In this document: positions 35,335 to 45,965 of the stretch, one piece after another | How the letters are laid out: each line of letters begins with the position of its first letter | How positions within the stretch are numbered: position 1 is the first letter of the stretch | From: an uncultured Clostridia bacterium | Lineage (GTDB): Bacteria > Bacillota > Clostridia > Christensenellales > Borkfalkiaceae | Assembly: GCA_944372575.1 (NCBI GenBank) | Contig: CALVZS010000012.1 | Coordinates: forward strand, 1 to 61,560 | Reading direction: 5' to 3' | DNA: 61,560 nucleotides | Translations under genes and position numbers: made by a program | Notes under the pieces: model-generated | What the model saw: the letters and a program-made list of their open reading frames with translations, nothing else | What the model was told of the DNA's origin: nothing | The model's database searches: none

Positions 35335-36960
35335 ATGGGGAAAAAGAAGGGGATCGCGGTTCTGCTCCTATCGGTCGCAATTTGCAATGTATGCGCCATT
35401 TTTTGCAGCTGTGCACCGCAGACGCAGTATATCTATGTGGACGGCTACGGCAATGTGGCGGCCGACCTGATCAGACGGGGGAACATATCGCTGTATACGG
35501 AACAGGATCTTGCGTTGTCGCAGGAAACCGAAATGCGGCTTATTGATGCGCTGGAAAGCGACTATCGGCAGCTGGATGCGGATTTGGGAATGAATCCCTA
35601 TATTACGGTCGTCGTCATTTCGGACGAATACGTTCTGTCGGAATTTGGTGGCTCTGTATACAACAACGGTCTGGTGATCTGCAATTCGGATGCACTTGAA
35701 AATGACGGGTATCTGCCCGCTCTTGCAGGCGCCTATTTGAACACGACGGAGATCTGGAAGCAGGTGGCAGCCGCGGAATATTTCTTCGGCGACCGGGAGC
35801 ACAATGACCTGCCGGCGCTGAGGCAATATTATGGGGATGCAGGCAATCATTTGACGCTGTCCCTCTTTCAAGGATATTTTTGCAAAGCGTTCGCCTCTGA
35901 GGAGACGATCGATCTTGCAAAGAAAACGGCGGCCAGCCTGGGGAAATATATCATAGACAACTATTCGGCCGATGCACTTGTCAGGGCGTCTTTGACGGAG
36001 TATCGCGGCGAATGGATGGCAAAGAACGGGATCGAGAGCGCATTTGCGCTCCCGTACGATCTGTCCTGGCTCGACGGCGCGACCTATTCGGTAAAATTGC
36101 TGCAATACCCGCTTGTGATCGAGACGGAAAACAAGGTTTTTTATCTTGACAGCTTCAGCGCGGAGCGGGAAAGCGCTTCATTCGATACGCCGGAAGCGGT
36201 GTTAAGGCATCTGTCGATGGGAAATGAGGGCGTAGAGGGGATCCTGCAGTATCTGCGCTCCAACGTCGGGGATGAAGAACTCCTCGAAGAGATGATAACG
36301 AATTTGGAAGGGAAAACAGAATATTATATTTCTTCAAGAGAGATCGGCACGGAAGCGGATGTGGATGGGAGAAAAATATACCTGCGGGATCCGAGCGAGT
36401 ATGTACACGAAACGATGCATATCCTGACCCTGCACGAAAACCGTGTCGAGGGCGCCTGGCTGGCAGAGGGCGTCGCCGAATTTTTTGCTCGTGAAGTGTG
36501 CGATATCCCCGGGGACATCGATTACAGAATGTATGATGCGTTTACGCAAGCGCTTGTTTTCGGCAGTTTAGGGAGTTTCGTCCGTGCCGTCAAGGCAAAA
36601 TTTCAGGAATTGGGCGGGGTTTTTGACGATTTCGCTTCCTTTGAATTTTATTTGCTGGAACAGGCCATCGCTTACACAACATTGTCGGCGCCGGAATATA
36701 AGTCAAGCATCAGCTTTCCCTATGCAACAACGAGTGTGGGAGAAATGCGCTATCTGACCTCATCCGATCCGGGCAATCGGCTGACCTATCCCGAAAGCTA
36801 TCTGTTTGTGAAATATCTGATCGGCAACTACGGCATGGACAGCGTTTTAACGTGTTGCCTGGATTATGAGTTCGATCTGATTTTTCATCAGACATATGAG
36901 GCGGTATATTCGGATTTTATAAAGACATTGAATCATCAGATGTACGGAGAAAGAACATGA
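35335..36960 (+). CDS. Putative zinc metallopeptidase lipoprotein in the ruv operon
   Basis: I do not recognise a named family. The 541-residue protein starts with a lipoprotein-type signal (VCAIFCSCAP; acylated Cys probably 26). A HETMH zinc motif at about residues 358-362 is followed 16 residues later by a Glu in WLAEGVAEFF, the arrangement of gluzincin peptidases. It therefore probably cleaves protein or peptide outside the membrane. It lies 57 bp after ruvC with GGAGGGGG upstream and overlaps ruvA by ATGA, so it is translated with the recombination genes. Its codon use is more A/T-rich than its neighbours, a sign of late insertion. Confidence 0.6.
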   Translation: MGKKKGIAVLLLSVAICNVCAIFCSCAPQTQYIYVDGYGNVAADLIRRGNISLYTEQDLALSQETEMRLIDALESDYRQLDADLGMNPYITVVVISDEYVLSEFGGSVYNNGLVICNSDALENDGYLPALAGAYLNTTEIWKQVAAAEYFFGDREHNDLPALRQYYGDAGNHLTLSLFQGYFCKAFASEETIDLAKKTAASLGKYIIDNYSADALVRASLTEYRGEWMAKNGIESAFALPYDLSWLDGATYSVKLLQYPLVIETENKVFYLDSFSAERESASFDTPEAVLRHLSMGNEGVEGILQYLRSNVGDEELLEEMITNLEGKTEYYISSREIGTEADVDGRKIYLRDPSEYVHETMHILTLHENRVEGAWLAEGVAEFFAREVCDIPGDIDYRMYDAFTQALVFGSLGSFVRAVKAKFQELGGVFDDFASFEFYLLEQAIAYTTLSAPEYKSSISFPYATTSVGEMRYLTSSDPGNRLTYPESYLFVKYLIGNYGMDSVLTCCLDYEFDLIFHQTYEAVYSDFIKTLNHQMYGERT

Positions 36961-37565
36961 TAGGATATCTGCGCGGAAGCGTGCGCGCACTGACGGGAGA
37001 ATATGTGCTGCTCGACGTGAACGGCGTCGGGTATGAGGTGATGTGCTCGGGGGCGGCGTTCGCCAACCTCTCGGGTGTCAAACGGGGCGAGGAAGGGGAG
37101 GTCTACACCTATCTGCAGGTGTCCGAACAGGGCATCGCGCTCTACGGGTTTGCCGATCTCAAGGAAAAGGAACTCTTCCTGCGCCTGACGAGCGTGCAGG
37201 GGGTGGGGGCGAAGCTCGCCATCGCCGCGCTCTCCGCCATGCGGCCCGCCGATCTGACCGAGGCGATCTATACGGCGGACGTCAAGCGGCTGACCGCCGT
37301 CAAGGGGCTGGGCAAAAAGACGGCGGAGCGCATCGTTTTGGAACTGCACGGCAAGATCTCCGCCGACGAGATCCTCGGTACGTCGGAGGGGGGCGCGCCC
37401 GCAGCAGCGGCACCCAAGCCGTCGCAGACGGACTCGGACGCGGTGGCGGCGCTCATGAACCTCGGATTCACGCGGCAGGAGAGCGCGCGCGCCGTCGAGC
37501 GCGCCAAGGAGGCGGGCGCCAAGACCATCGAAGAGATCATCGGCACGGCGCTGAAGGGGATGTGA
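36957..37565 (+). CDS. ruvA: Holliday-junction DNA helicase subunit RuvA
   Basis: A 202-residue junction-binding protein of the RuvAB branch-migration complex. Domain I is an OB-fold ([20 protein letters not shown]), domain II has helix-hairpin-helix motifs ([34 protein letters not shown]), and domain III is a C-terminal three-helix segment that contacts RuvB. The start overlaps the lipoprotein gene by ATGA, and ruvB follows 1 bp after its stop. Confidence 0.95.
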   Translation: MIGYLRGSVRALTGEYVLLDVNGVGYEVMCSGAAFANLSGVKRGEEGEVYTYLQVSEQGIALYGFADLKEKELFLRLTSVQGVGAKLAIAALSAMRPADLTEAIYTADVKRLTAVKGLGKKTAERIVLELHGKISADEILGTSEGGAPAAAAPKPSQTDSDAVAALMNLGFTRQESARAVERAKEAGAKTIEEIIGTALKGM

Positions 37566-37566
37566 C

Positions 37567-38616
37567 ATGGAAGACTACGAATTGGGCGAAGAGCGCCTGC
37601 TCTCGAGCACGAAAAACGAGTACGACGCAGAGGAGAACGTCCTGCGTCCCAAGACGCTTGCGGAGTACGTCGGGCAGGACAAGGTCAAAGAGAATCTCTC
37701 CGTCTACATGGAGGCCGCCAAGAGCCGCGGGGAGGCGCTCGACCATGTGCTCCTCTACGGCCCGCCCGGGCTGGGCAAGACCACGCTCGCACATATCATC
37801 GCCAACACGATGGGGACGCAGATCAAGCTCACGAGCGGCCCCGCCATCGAGCGTTCGGGCGATCTCGCCGCCATCCTCACCAACCTCAACGAGGGGGACG
37901 TGCTGTTCATCGACGAGATCCACCGCCTCAACCACACGGTGGAGGAGATCCTCTATTCCGCGATGGAGGACTACGCCCTTGACATCATCGTGGGGAAGGG
38001 GCCTTCGGCGCGCAACATCCGCTTTTCGCTCAAGAAGTTCACCCTCATCGGCGCGACGACGCGCGCGGGGCTGTTGTCCTCGCCCCTTCGCGACCGGTTC
38101 GGCATCATGTGCCGCCTGGATATGTACACGCCGGAGGAGCTCAGGCGCATCGTCGCCCGCTCGTCGCGCCCGCTGGGCATTGGCATCGAGGAGGACGGGG
38201 CCTATGAGATCGCCCGCCGCTCCCGCGGCACGCCCCGCATCGCCAACCGGCTCTTAAAGCGCGTGCGCGATTTTGCAGCCGTCGCGGGAAACGAGGTCGT
38301 CACCAGGGAGGACGCCCGCCGCGCCCTTGCCCGCATGGAGATCGACGAGCTGGGGCTGGACGAGACGGACAGGAACCTGTTGCGCGCTCTCATTCAGAAG
38401 TTCAACGGCGGCCCTGCGGGGCTGGATACGCTTGCCGCCACCATCAATGAGGACGTCGCCACCATCGAGGACGTCTATGAGCCATACCTTCTGCAGCTCG
38501 GCTTCATCGCGCGCACGCCGCGCGGCAGGGTGTGCCTGAAGGGCGGCTATGAACATATGGGCATGAAGATGCCCGAGAGCGCCAAAAAACAGCTCTCCGT
38601 ATTTGACGATGACTGA
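37567..38616 (+). CDS. ruvB: Holliday-junction DNA helicase subunit RuvB
   Basis: A 349-residue AAA+ ATPase motor for branch migration. Walker A is [15 protein letters not shown], Walker B is [10 protein letters not shown], sensor 1 is LIGATTRAG and the arginine-finger region is SPLRDRFG. A winged-helix domain follows ([17 protein letters not shown]). The C-terminus overlaps the following GNAT gene. Confidence 0.97.
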   Translation: MEDYELGEERLLSSTKNEYDAEENVLRPKTLAEYVGQDKVKENLSVYMEAAKSRGEALDHVLLYGPPGLGKTTLAHIIANTMGTQIKLTSGPAIERSGDLAAILTNLNEGDVLFIDEIHRLNHTVEEILYSAMEDYALDIIVGKGPSARNIRFSLKKFTLIGATTRAGLLSSPLRDRFGIMCRLDMYTPEELRRIVARSSRPLGIGIEEDGAYEIARRSRGTPRIANRLLKRVRDFAAVAGNEVVTREDARRALARMEIDELGLDETDRNLLRALIQKFNGGPAGLDTLAATINEDVATIEDVYEPYLLQLGFIARTPRGRVCLKGGYEHMGMKMPESAKKQLSVFDDD

Positions 38617-39379
38617 GGTCGGGTACACGCGGGCGGACATCCTGCGCATCGCAGCGGAACAGTCCGCCGTGGACAGTTCCTGCCGGGCCTCCGATTTTTT
38701 CGGAGCAGAGCACGTGGTCGTCCTCTCCCGCTCCGACGGGGCGGCGCGCAAATATCTTACACAGCCGTTTGCGTTCGACCTCACTTCCTACGGCAGGAAT
38801 GTCGTCGCGTCGGTGCGCCGGGAGCTTGTCCCCGTCGCGCAGGAATATCTGCGCGGGAGGCAGACGCACGCATGTTTTGAGACGCCGGCGCTGCACGAAC
38901 TGGACGGTATGCTCGCGCCCTTCGGACTGCACACCTGCTTTCAGGCGGAATATTTTCTGCCCGATCCCGCGCGGATGCGCGACTTTTCCTGTCCCTATCC
39001 GCTGCGCATTCTGGAGAAAGAGGATTTTGCCGCTCTCTATCTGCCGCAGTGGAGCAATGCGCTCTGTGCTGTGCGCAGGGAATGTGACGTGCTGTGCGTC
39101 GGCGCCTGGGACGGCGCGGCGCTCATAGGGCTTGCGGGCTGCTCCGCCGACTGCGAAGAGATGTGGCAGATCGGCATCGACGTCCTGCCCCAATACCGCG
39201 GCCGCGGGGTCGCCGCGGCGCTCGTCTCCCGCCTGGCGCAGGAGACGTTCGCGCGCGGCAAAGTTCCCTTTTACTGCGCGGCGTGGTCGAATATCCCCTC
39301 CAAGCGCACGGCGCTGCGCTGCGGGTTTTTCCCCGCATGGGTGCAGCTCACGGCAAAGCCGGTTCTACATGAGGCATAA
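38609..39379 (+). CDS. GNAT-family N-acetyltransferase
   Basis: A 256-residue protein. The C-terminal half has the GNAT acetyl-CoA-binding motif A ([22 protein letters not shown], the R/Q-x-x-G-x-G/A loop). The N-terminal 130 residues are a family-specific extension. The acceptor is unknown. ATG 38609 lies inside the ruvB end; a TTG at 38603 is an alternative. It is co-transcribed with ruvB and queA. Confidence 0.75.
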   Translation: MTEVGYTRADILRIAAEQSAVDSSCRASDFFGAEHVVVLSRSDGAARKYLTQPFAFDLTSYGRNVVASVRRELVPVAQEYLRGRQTHACFETPALHELDGMLAPFGLHTCFQAEYFLPDPARMRDFSCPYPLRILEKEDFAALYLPQWSNALCAVRRECDVLCVGAWDGAALIGLAGCSADCEEMWQIGIDVLPQYRGRGVAAALVSRLAQETFARGKVPFYCAAWSNIPSKRTALRCGFFPAWVQLTAKPVLHEA

Positions 39380-39383
39380 AACA

Positions 39384-40412
39384 ATGGAAATTCTCAAGAA
39401 GAGTGATTTTTATTACGATCTGCCCGAGGAGCTCATCGCGCAGACGCCCGCCGAGCCGCGCGATTCGTCGCGGCTTCTGGTCTATCACAGGGACACGCAC
39501 GCGATCGAGCACAGGATCTTCCGCGACGTCACCGACTATCTGAAGGCGGGGGACGTGCTCGTCGTCAACCGCACGCGGGTGCTGCCCGCTCGCATCTATG
39601 CGCATACCGAGCATGGCGGCGCGGCGGAGGTGCTGCTCTTAAAACGACTTGACCTTACCAGGTGGGAGGTGCTCGTGCGCCCCGGCAGAAAGTGCCGCCC
39701 CGGCGCGCACCTCGTCGTCAATGAGGAGCTCTCCCTCGACGTGCTCTCGGTCACGGAAACGGGGGAACGCATCGTGAATTTTGTGTACGACGGAACGTTT
39801 GAGGACATCCTCTCCCGCGTGGGGACGATGCCGCTTCCGCCCTATATCCACGAAAAGCTCGCCGATCCGGAGCGCTATCAGACGGTGTATTCCAGGGAGA
39901 ACGGTTCGGCGGCGGCGCCCACGGCGGGGCTGCATTTCACGCCCGAACTTCTGGAGCGCATCCGCGCCATGGGAGTGGAGATCGCCGAGGTGCTGCTCCA
40001 TGTGGGACTGGGTACCTTCCGCCCCGTCAAGGAGGAGAACGTACTCGACCACAGGATGCACTCGGAGTACTACGAGGTGAGCGCGGAGGCGGCGGACATC
40101 GTCAACCGCGCGAAACAAGAGGGGAGGCGCGTCATCTGCGTCGGCACCACCAGCGTGCGCACGGTGGAGACGGTGGCGGACGAGCGCGGATTTCTGCACC
40201 CCTGCAAGGGCAATACGGAGATCTTCATCTACCCGCCCTATAAGTTCAAGTGCGTGGACGCGCTCATCACCAACTTCCACCTGCCCGAGAGCACTCTGCT
40301 GATGCTGGTGTCGGCGCTCTGCTCGCGCGAGGAGATCATGGCGGTGTACAAAACGGCGGTGGAGGAGCGCTACCGCTTCTTCTCCTTCGGCGATGCGATG
40401 CTCATTTTATAA
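39384..40412 (+). CDS. queA: S-adenosylmethionine:tRNA ribosyltransferase-isomerase
   Basis: A 342-residue enzyme that adds the epoxycyclopentane group to preQ1 at position 34 of certain tRNAs in queuosine synthesis. It begins [20 protein letters not shown], with [38 protein letters not shown] and [19 protein letters not shown] motifs. ATG 39384 is preferred, with TGAGG about 9 bp upstream; ATG 39369 is also in frame. tgt follows. Confidence 0.95.
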   Translation: MEILKKSDFYYDLPEELIAQTPAEPRDSSRLLVYHRDTHAIEHRIFRDVTDYLKAGDVLVVNRTRVLPARIYAHTEHGGAAEVLLLKRLDLTRWEVLVRPGRKCRPGAHLVVNEELSLDVLSVTETGERIVNFVYDGTFEDILSRVGTMPLPPYIHEKLADPERYQTVYSRENGSAAAPTAGLHFTPELLERIRAMGVEIAEVLLHVGLGTFRPVKEENVLDHRMHSEYYEVSAEAADIVNRAKQEGRRVICVGTTSVRTVETVADERGFLHPCKGNTEIFIYPPYKFKCVDALITNFHLPESTLLMLVSALCSREEIMAVYKTAVEERYRFFSFGDAMLIL

Positions 40413-41558
<1,146 letters not shown>

Positions 41559-41607
41559 GGGCAGGGGTTGAAAACTGCGTGAAATGGAAAAAATAACCGT
41601 AAATCGC

Positions 41608-41636
41608 TTGCCAAACGGGCGCAAAAAGGGTATCAT
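41608..41636 (+). promoter_or_regulatory. Promoter of yajC
   Basis: TTGCCA (41608-41613), 17 bp and TATCAT (41631-41636), 50 bp before the yajC ATG. Confidence 0.6.
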
Positions 41637-41686
41637 AGAAGATGTCCCGCAACGGGAATTTCAGCTTGGTAAGGAGATAACAGACA

Positions 41687-42256
41687 ATGTGGTTTGCAAT
41701 GCTTGCCGATGAGACAAACAATAACAGCAACTGGCTGCTCTATGTCTTTGTGGGCGTCATCGTGGTCGCTTTCATCGCCTATTTGTTCTTCTCGGGGAGA
41801 AAGAACAAGGCGCGTCAGCAGGAATACGTCGAGCAGATCGAGGCGATCCGCCCCGGCAACAAGGTCAAGACGGCGGGCGGCATCTGCGGCATCGTCGTGG
41901 AGGTGTGCGACGATAATACCGTGATCATCGAGACGGGCAGCGAGAAATCGGGCAAATCCTATGTCAAGATGGATAAGGAACTCATCGCCCAGACGGATGC
42001 CAAGGGCCCCACGCAGATCGCGCGCGAGGAGGCGGAGGCAAAGCGCAAGGCGGAAAAGGCCGCCAAGGAGGCGGCAAAGCGCGGCGAAGCGCCTGCCGAA
42101 GCCGCGGAACCTGCCGCGCAGAAGGAGGAGGAAGCGGACGCCAAGGCGCCTGCCGAAGCCGCGGAACCTGCCGCGCAGAAGGAGGAGGAAGCGGACGCCA
42201 AGGCGCCTGCCGAAGCCGCGCAAGAGGCGCAGGAGAGCAAGGAAGAGGACAAATGA
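41687..42256 (+). CDS. yajC: Preprotein translocase subunit YajC with repeat tail
   Basis: A 189-residue YajC, the small membrane partner of SecDF. One N-terminal helix (LLYVFVGVIVVAFIAYLFFSG) is followed by the conserved cytoplasmic motif VEQIEAIRPGNKVKTAGGICG. The last 90 residues are an Ala/Glu/Lys-rich low-complexity tail with two perfect 19-residue repeats plus a partial third. Usual YajC length is 90-110 residues. secD and secF lie about 2.2 kb downstream. Confidence 0.9.
   Translation: MWFAMLADETNNNSNWLLYVFVGVIVVAFIAYLFFSGRKNKARQQEYVEQIEAIRPGNKVKTAGGICGIVVEVCDDNTVIIETGSEKSGKSYVKMDKELIAQTDAKGPTQIAREEAEAKRKAEKAAKEAAKRGEAPAEAAEPAAQKEEEADAKAPAEAAEPAAQKEEEADAKAPAEAAQEAQESKEEDK
42089..42220 (+). 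repeat. 57-bp tandem repeat in the yajC tail
   Basis: Units start at 42089, 42146 and 42203; the first two are identical over 57 bp and the third is partial. Each codes for APAEAAEPAAQKEEEADAK. Being a multiple of three, gain or loss of a unit keeps the frame. Confidence 0.9.
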
Positions 42257-42272
42257 GCGCATAATCGCGCCC

Positions 42273-42313
42273 GCCCCCGCATACCGTAGAGTATCACGGA
42301 TGCGGGGGCTTTT
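42273..42313 (+). terminator. Terminator of yajC
   Basis: A 10-bp stem (42273-42282 with 42300-42309) with a 17-nt loop, followed by TTTT. The next ATG is only 3 bp after the T run. Confidence 0.7.
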
Positions 42314-42315
42314 GT

Positions 42316-42690
42316 ATGTCCGAATGGAAACGTGCCGTGCGGGAGGTCATGCTCTCTGCGGCGGTCTGCGTCATCTTCTATCTTCTGGCAACGGCGCTTG
42401 CCGCCGTCTTCGTGCGCGCCTATGCGCCGCCGGACGGGGCGGTCTTTGCCGTCAATCAGGTCATCAAATGCACGGGGGCGTTTTTGTTTCCGCTGCTCTT
42501 TATCCGCCGCGGGCGCGCCTTTTTCAAGGGCGTTGCCGCGGGGATCGCCGCCTCCCTTCTTGCCATGCTGCTCTTCGCCGCGATCGGCGGGGGATTCCGC
42601 CTGAACGCGCTCTACCTCGTCGAACTGCTCGTCTGCGGCGCCCTGGGCGGGCTGGGCGCGCTCGCCGGGACGGCGCTGCGCAGGGAGTAG
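42316..42690 (+). CDS. TIGR04086-family membrane protein
   Basis: A 124-residue protein with four predicted membrane helices (MLSAAVCVIFYLLATALAAV, FAVNQVIKCTGAFLFPLLF, KGVAAGIAASLLAMLLFAAI, VELLVCGALGGLGALAGTAL). The size, topology and position between yajC and scfA fit TIGR04086, which is usual here in Clostridia. The role is unknown. The ATG directly follows the yajC terminator and has no ordinary ribosome site; the hairpin's G-rich arm is the only purine-rich stretch upstream. Confidence 0.7.
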   Translation: MSEWKRAVREVMLSAAVCVIFYLLATALAAVFVRAYAPPDGAVFAVNQVIKCTGAFLFPLLFIRRGRAFFKGVAAGIAASLLAMLLFAAIGGGFRLNALYLVELLVCGALGGLGALAGTALRRE

Positions 42691-42724
42691 CGGACAGAAA
42701 ATTGCGGGGAATGTCAAAAATCAC

Positions 42725-42753
42725 TTGCAAAATTCTCTTTCGCGTTGTATAAT
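42725..42753 (+). promoter_or_regulatory. Promoter of scfA
   Basis: TTGCAA (42725-42730), 17 bp and perfect TATAAT (42748-42753), 29 bp before the scfA ATG, with GAGAGGAGA between. Confidence 0.8.
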
Positions 42754-42782
42754 GATAAAAAACGAAGAGAGGAGATTTGATC

Positions 42783-42935
42783 ATGATCCGTACGATTGCA
42801 AAACCTCAGGCAAAGAAAGTGACGGGATGCGGCGAGTGCAGGAGCACCTGCCAGTCCGCGTGCAAGACGAGCTGCACGGTGGGCAACCAGTCCTGCGAGC
42901 GCGTTACGAGAGAAGAGAAGATCGAAAGAAGATAA
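42783..42935 (+). CDS. scfA: Six-cysteine peptide SCIFF, precursor of a thioether RiPP
   Basis: A 50-residue peptide with exactly six cysteines in the SCIFF pattern: TGCGECRSTCQSACKTSC followed by TVGNQSCE. It is the substrate of the radical-SAM enzyme encoded 69 bp downstream, which forms a Cys-to-Thr sulfur-alpha-carbon thioether in characterised members. SCIFF is nearly universal in Clostridia and its function is unknown. It has its own strong promoter and a GAGAGGAGA ribosome site. An arginine/glutamate tail (VTREEKIERR) extends past the last Cys. Confidence 0.95.
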   Translation: MIRTIAKPQAKKVTGCGECRSTCQSACKTSCTVGNQSCERVTREEKIERR

Positions 42936-43004
42936 TCCGTTTGCGTGAAAGGAAGGGCGGCGCCGGCGGCGCTGCTCTTTGTTTTGCACTTTTTTCAACC
43001 GGCT

Positions 43005-44312
43005 ATGGTACATGTTTTTCACTATCACGATCATCACTACCTCTATGATACCGGCAGCGGCGCCCTCCACGAGTGCGACGAAAAGACGGCGCGCCATCTG
43101 GCGGGCGAGCCGGTGGAATTCACCGATGAGGAACTGAAAGCGACACTCGCCGACATCGAGGGGCTGAAGGAGGCGGGGCTGCTCTATGCCGAGGAGCCCA
43201 AGGCCGCGCCCGTCAAGTCGCACGAACTCAAGGCAATGTGCATCCACATCTGCCATGACTGCAACCTGCGCTGCAAATACTGCTTTGCGGACGAGGGGGC
43301 GTATCATGCCGCGCGCGAGATGATGAGCCTTGCGACCGCAAAACAGGCGATTGACTTTCTCATCGCAAACAGCGGCGCGAGAAAGATCCTCGAGGTGGAC
43401 TTTTTCGGCGGCGAGCCGCTCATGAACCTGGACGTCATCAAGGAGACGGTCGCCTACGCGAAGGCGGAGGCTGCAAAGCGGGGCAAACGCTTCCTGTTTA
43501 CCACCACCACCAACGGTCTGCTTTTAAATGACGACGCCATCGCCTTTCTCAATGCCGAGATGGAGAACGTCGTCCTCTCGCTGGACGGCCGCCCCGAGAT
43601 ACACGATGCCGTCAGAAAGACGGTATCCGGCAAGGGGAGCTTTGACGCAGTCATTGACAAGATCAAGAAATTCGTCCGCATCCGCGGGGATAAAAATTAT
43701 TATGTCCGCGGCACCTTTACGGCGAAGAACCTCGACTTTTCCAAGGATGTACTCTATCTCGCCGACCAGGGTTTTGCCTCGCTCTCCGTGGAACCCGTCG
43801 TCACCGACATTCCCGAACTGCAGATCAGGCAGGAGCATCTGCCCGCCATCGAAGCGGAGTATGAAAAACTGTGCGACGAGTATATCTGCCGTGAGGCGGA
43901 GGGAAAGGGATTCTCCTTCTTCCACTTCCACATCGACCTGGAGGGCGGCCCCTGCCTTGCCAAGCGCGTCTCGGCGTGCGGCGCGGGGAACGAGTACCTC
44001 TCCGTCGTGCCGAACGGCGATCTGTATCCCTGCCACCAGTTCGCGGGGGACAAAAAGTGGCGCATGGGCAGCGTGTACGAGGGTATCACCGCGCCTGAGA
44101 TCCGCTCGCTGTTTGCCTCTTCCAGCCTCTTCACGCGCGAGAAATGCGGCGCTTGCTTTGCCAAATTTATCTGCTCGGGCGGCTGCAGCGCAAACAATTA
44201 CCACTACAACGACGATATCAACAAGCCCTATGAAATGACCTGCGCCATGATGAAAAAACGCATCGAATGTGCGATGCACGTCCTTGCGGAGCGCAAGTCA
44301 CGCGAAAATTAA
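43005..44312 (+). CDS. scfB: SCIFF radical-SAM maturase
   Basis: A 435-residue radical-SAM/SPASM enzyme that installs the thioether in ScfA. The cluster motif is CNLRCKYC (Cys86, Cys90, Cys93), followed by DFFGGEPLMN. The SPASM region carries auxiliary-cluster cysteines (CGAGNEYLSVVPNGDLYPCH, CGACFAKFICSGGC). An N-terminal peptide-recognition domain fills the first 70 residues. ATG 43005 fits the family start; GTG 42945 would add 20 atypical residues. No good ribosome site precedes 43005, and a small GC hairpin lies in the scfA-scfB gap, which may keep scfB expression below scfA. Confidence 0.92.
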   Translation: MVHVFHYHDHHYLYDTGSGALHECDEKTARHLAGEPVEFTDEELKATLADIEGLKEAGLLYAEEPKAAPVKSHELKAMCIHICHDCNLRCKYCFADEGAYHAAREMMSLATAKQAIDFLIANSGARKILEVDFFGGEPLMNLDVIKETVAYAKAEAAKRGKRFLFTTTTNGLLLNDDAIAFLNAEMENVVLSLDGRPEIHDAVRKTVSGKGSFDAVIDKIKKFVRIRGDKNYYVRGTFTAKNLDFSKDVLYLADQGFASLSVEPVVTDIPELQIRQEHLPAIEAEYEKLCDEYICREAEGKGFSFFHFHIDLEGGPCLAKRVSACGAGNEYLSVVPNGDLYPCHQFAGDKKWRMGSVYEGITAPEIRSLFASSSLFTREKCGACFAKFICSGGCSANNYHYNDDINKPYEMTCAMMKKRIECAMHVLAERKSREN

Positions 44313-44343
44313 GCAAAAAATACGAAAAGCGGCGCGTTTCGGC

Positions 44344-44372
44344 TTGACTGGGACGCCCGTTTTCTATATAAT
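44344..44372 (+). promoter_or_regulatory. Promoter of secD-secF
   Basis: TTGACT (44344-44349), 17 bp and perfect TATAAT (44367-44372), 88 bp before the secD ATG. Confidence 0.8.
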
Positions 44373-44459
44373 GAGAGGAGCGAGAATTTCCGAAAGAACA
44401 TTTTGGAATACTTTACGGAAGCGATCCGTTGATTCCCGTTCACAATACAGGAGGAGGCA

Positions 44460-45965
44460 ATGAGCAAGAAAAAATCGGTGATCCTGCTGGTGATTTATAC
44501 CCTTGTGATCGCCGCTTTGTGCTTTATTTGTACCGTTTCGTTTTCCTACGGAACGGACAACCTGTACACGTTCAGCTCCGTCATGCGCATGATGGAGAAG
44601 GACGCCGACCTGGGGCTCGCCTACGGCGCGAATGCCGAAGCGGGCGCATATCTGGGCGGCGGCTATTCTGCCGTGTACTATCCGGAGGGCGTCATCTCCG
44701 CGAAGGAGTATGCCGACAACATCGAGGGCATGAGCGAGGACGAGGCGGCAGAGTATGCCGCGGACTACGTCCGCTATCCCGATGAGAGCGGCTCCGTATA
44801 TTTGGAAAAAGGGATCGCCTGCGATGAGAACGGCGCGATGACGGACAGCTTCCGCGAGGCGTTCTCCTCTGCGCTGGCAACGGTCACCGCCCGCTATGCG
44901 GGGCTTCGGGTGGACGGCGCGCGCGTGGAGGCGGTGGGGGACTACGCCATCGGCGTATTCCTGCCCGCCATGATGGACGGCGAATACACCGCCATCAGTC
45001 TCTTTGCCTATACGGGGGAGCTGGACGTGCGCTCCGGCTCGGACGAGGCATCCGCAACCAGCATCTTCACCATCCGTCCCAACCAGACCATCCGCGACTA
45101 TGTGCAGAGAGTCACCTCCCGTACGGGCGGGGATACGGCATATGTCGAGTTCGTCTTTACCGATGCGGGCAGGGAAGCGCTCGCCACGGCGACGGCCGGT
45201 GCGGCCGATACCGCGGTCACACTGTATTTCTTTGTCGGCGATACGTCCGTTCTCTCGCTCTCCGTGAGCGAGGTGTATGACCAGAACACCCTCTACATCA
45301 GCGGCAGCTATACCGCCGAGACGGCGAACACCGTCGCGGTACTCTTCTCCACGGCGCTGGACGGCACCGAGGAGGATCTGACGCTCACACCCGCGGACGC
45401 CTATTTCCATACGGCGCTCTACGGCGGCAGCGCGCTCATCATGCTCTACGTCGCGTTCGGCGTCTTCTTTGTGGCGATGATGGCGTTCTTCTTCATCCGC
45501 TACCGCCGCCTCGGGTTCGTGCATCTGTACACCTACCTTCTGTTCCTGTTCGCCATGATCCTGTGCGGCTGGTCGATCCCCTTCCTCTATCTGAGTGTGG
45601 AGACCTTCCTTGCGTTCCTGCTCACCTCCGTGCTGCTTTGCGTGAGCAACGCGGTCACGTTTGAGAGTGCGCGCAGGGAGTACGCCCTCGGCAAGACGAT
45701 GGCGACCTGCGTCAAGACAGGGTACAAGAAGTGCTTCTGGAAGCTCTTCGATGCGCACATCGTCGTGGCGGTCATCGGCTTCCTTGTCTATGCGATCGCG
45801 CTCACGAGCCTGCAGACGGCAGGCTTCGTCCTCGGGCTGGGCGCCGCGTTCTCCGGCATTGCCACACTCGCCGTCAACCGTTTCGGCTGGGCGGTCATGA
45901 TGGGAACGAGCAAGCGCCAGGGCGCGTTCTGCAACTTCAAGCGGGAGGAAACGGAAGATGAGTAA
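44460..45965 (+). CDS. secD: Divergent protein-export subunit SecD
   Basis: A 501-residue SecD-like membrane protein that should assist Sec export from the trans side. Layout: one N-terminal helix, an extracytoplasmic domain of about 280 residues including the P1-like FIRPNQTIRDYV and YVEFVFTDAGREAL segments, then about five C-terminal helices. It is poorly conserved. In the family's GIAVDAN(V)-FER motif it reads LCVSNAVTFESARREY, with Ser396 where the membrane Asp usually lies. The following GKTMATCVKTGYKKCFWKLFDAHI matches SecD well. Stop and secF start overlap. Confidence 0.8.
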   Translation: MSKKKSVILLVIYTLVIAALCFICTVSFSYGTDNLYTFSSVMRMMEKDADLGLAYGANAEAGAYLGGGYSAVYYPEGVISAKEYADNIEGMSEDEAAEYAADYVRYPDESGSVYLEKGIACDENGAMTDSFREAFSSALATVTARYAGLRVDGARVEAVGDYAIGVFLPAMMDGEYTAISLFAYTGELDVRSGSDEASATSIFTIRPNQTIRDYVQRVTSRTGGDTAYVEFVFTDAGREALATATAGAADTAVTLYFFVGDTSVLSLSVSEVYDQNTLYISGSYTAETANTVAVLFSTALDGTEEDLTLTPADAYFHTALYGGSALIMLYVAFGVFFVAMMAFFFIRYRRLGFVHLYTYLLFLFAMILCGWSIPFLYLSVETFLAFLLTSVLLCVSNAVTFESARREYALGKTMATCVKTGYKKCFWKLFDAHIVVAVIGFLVYAIALTSLQTAGFVLGLGAAFSGIATLAVNRFGWAVMMGTSKRQGAFCNFKREETEDE

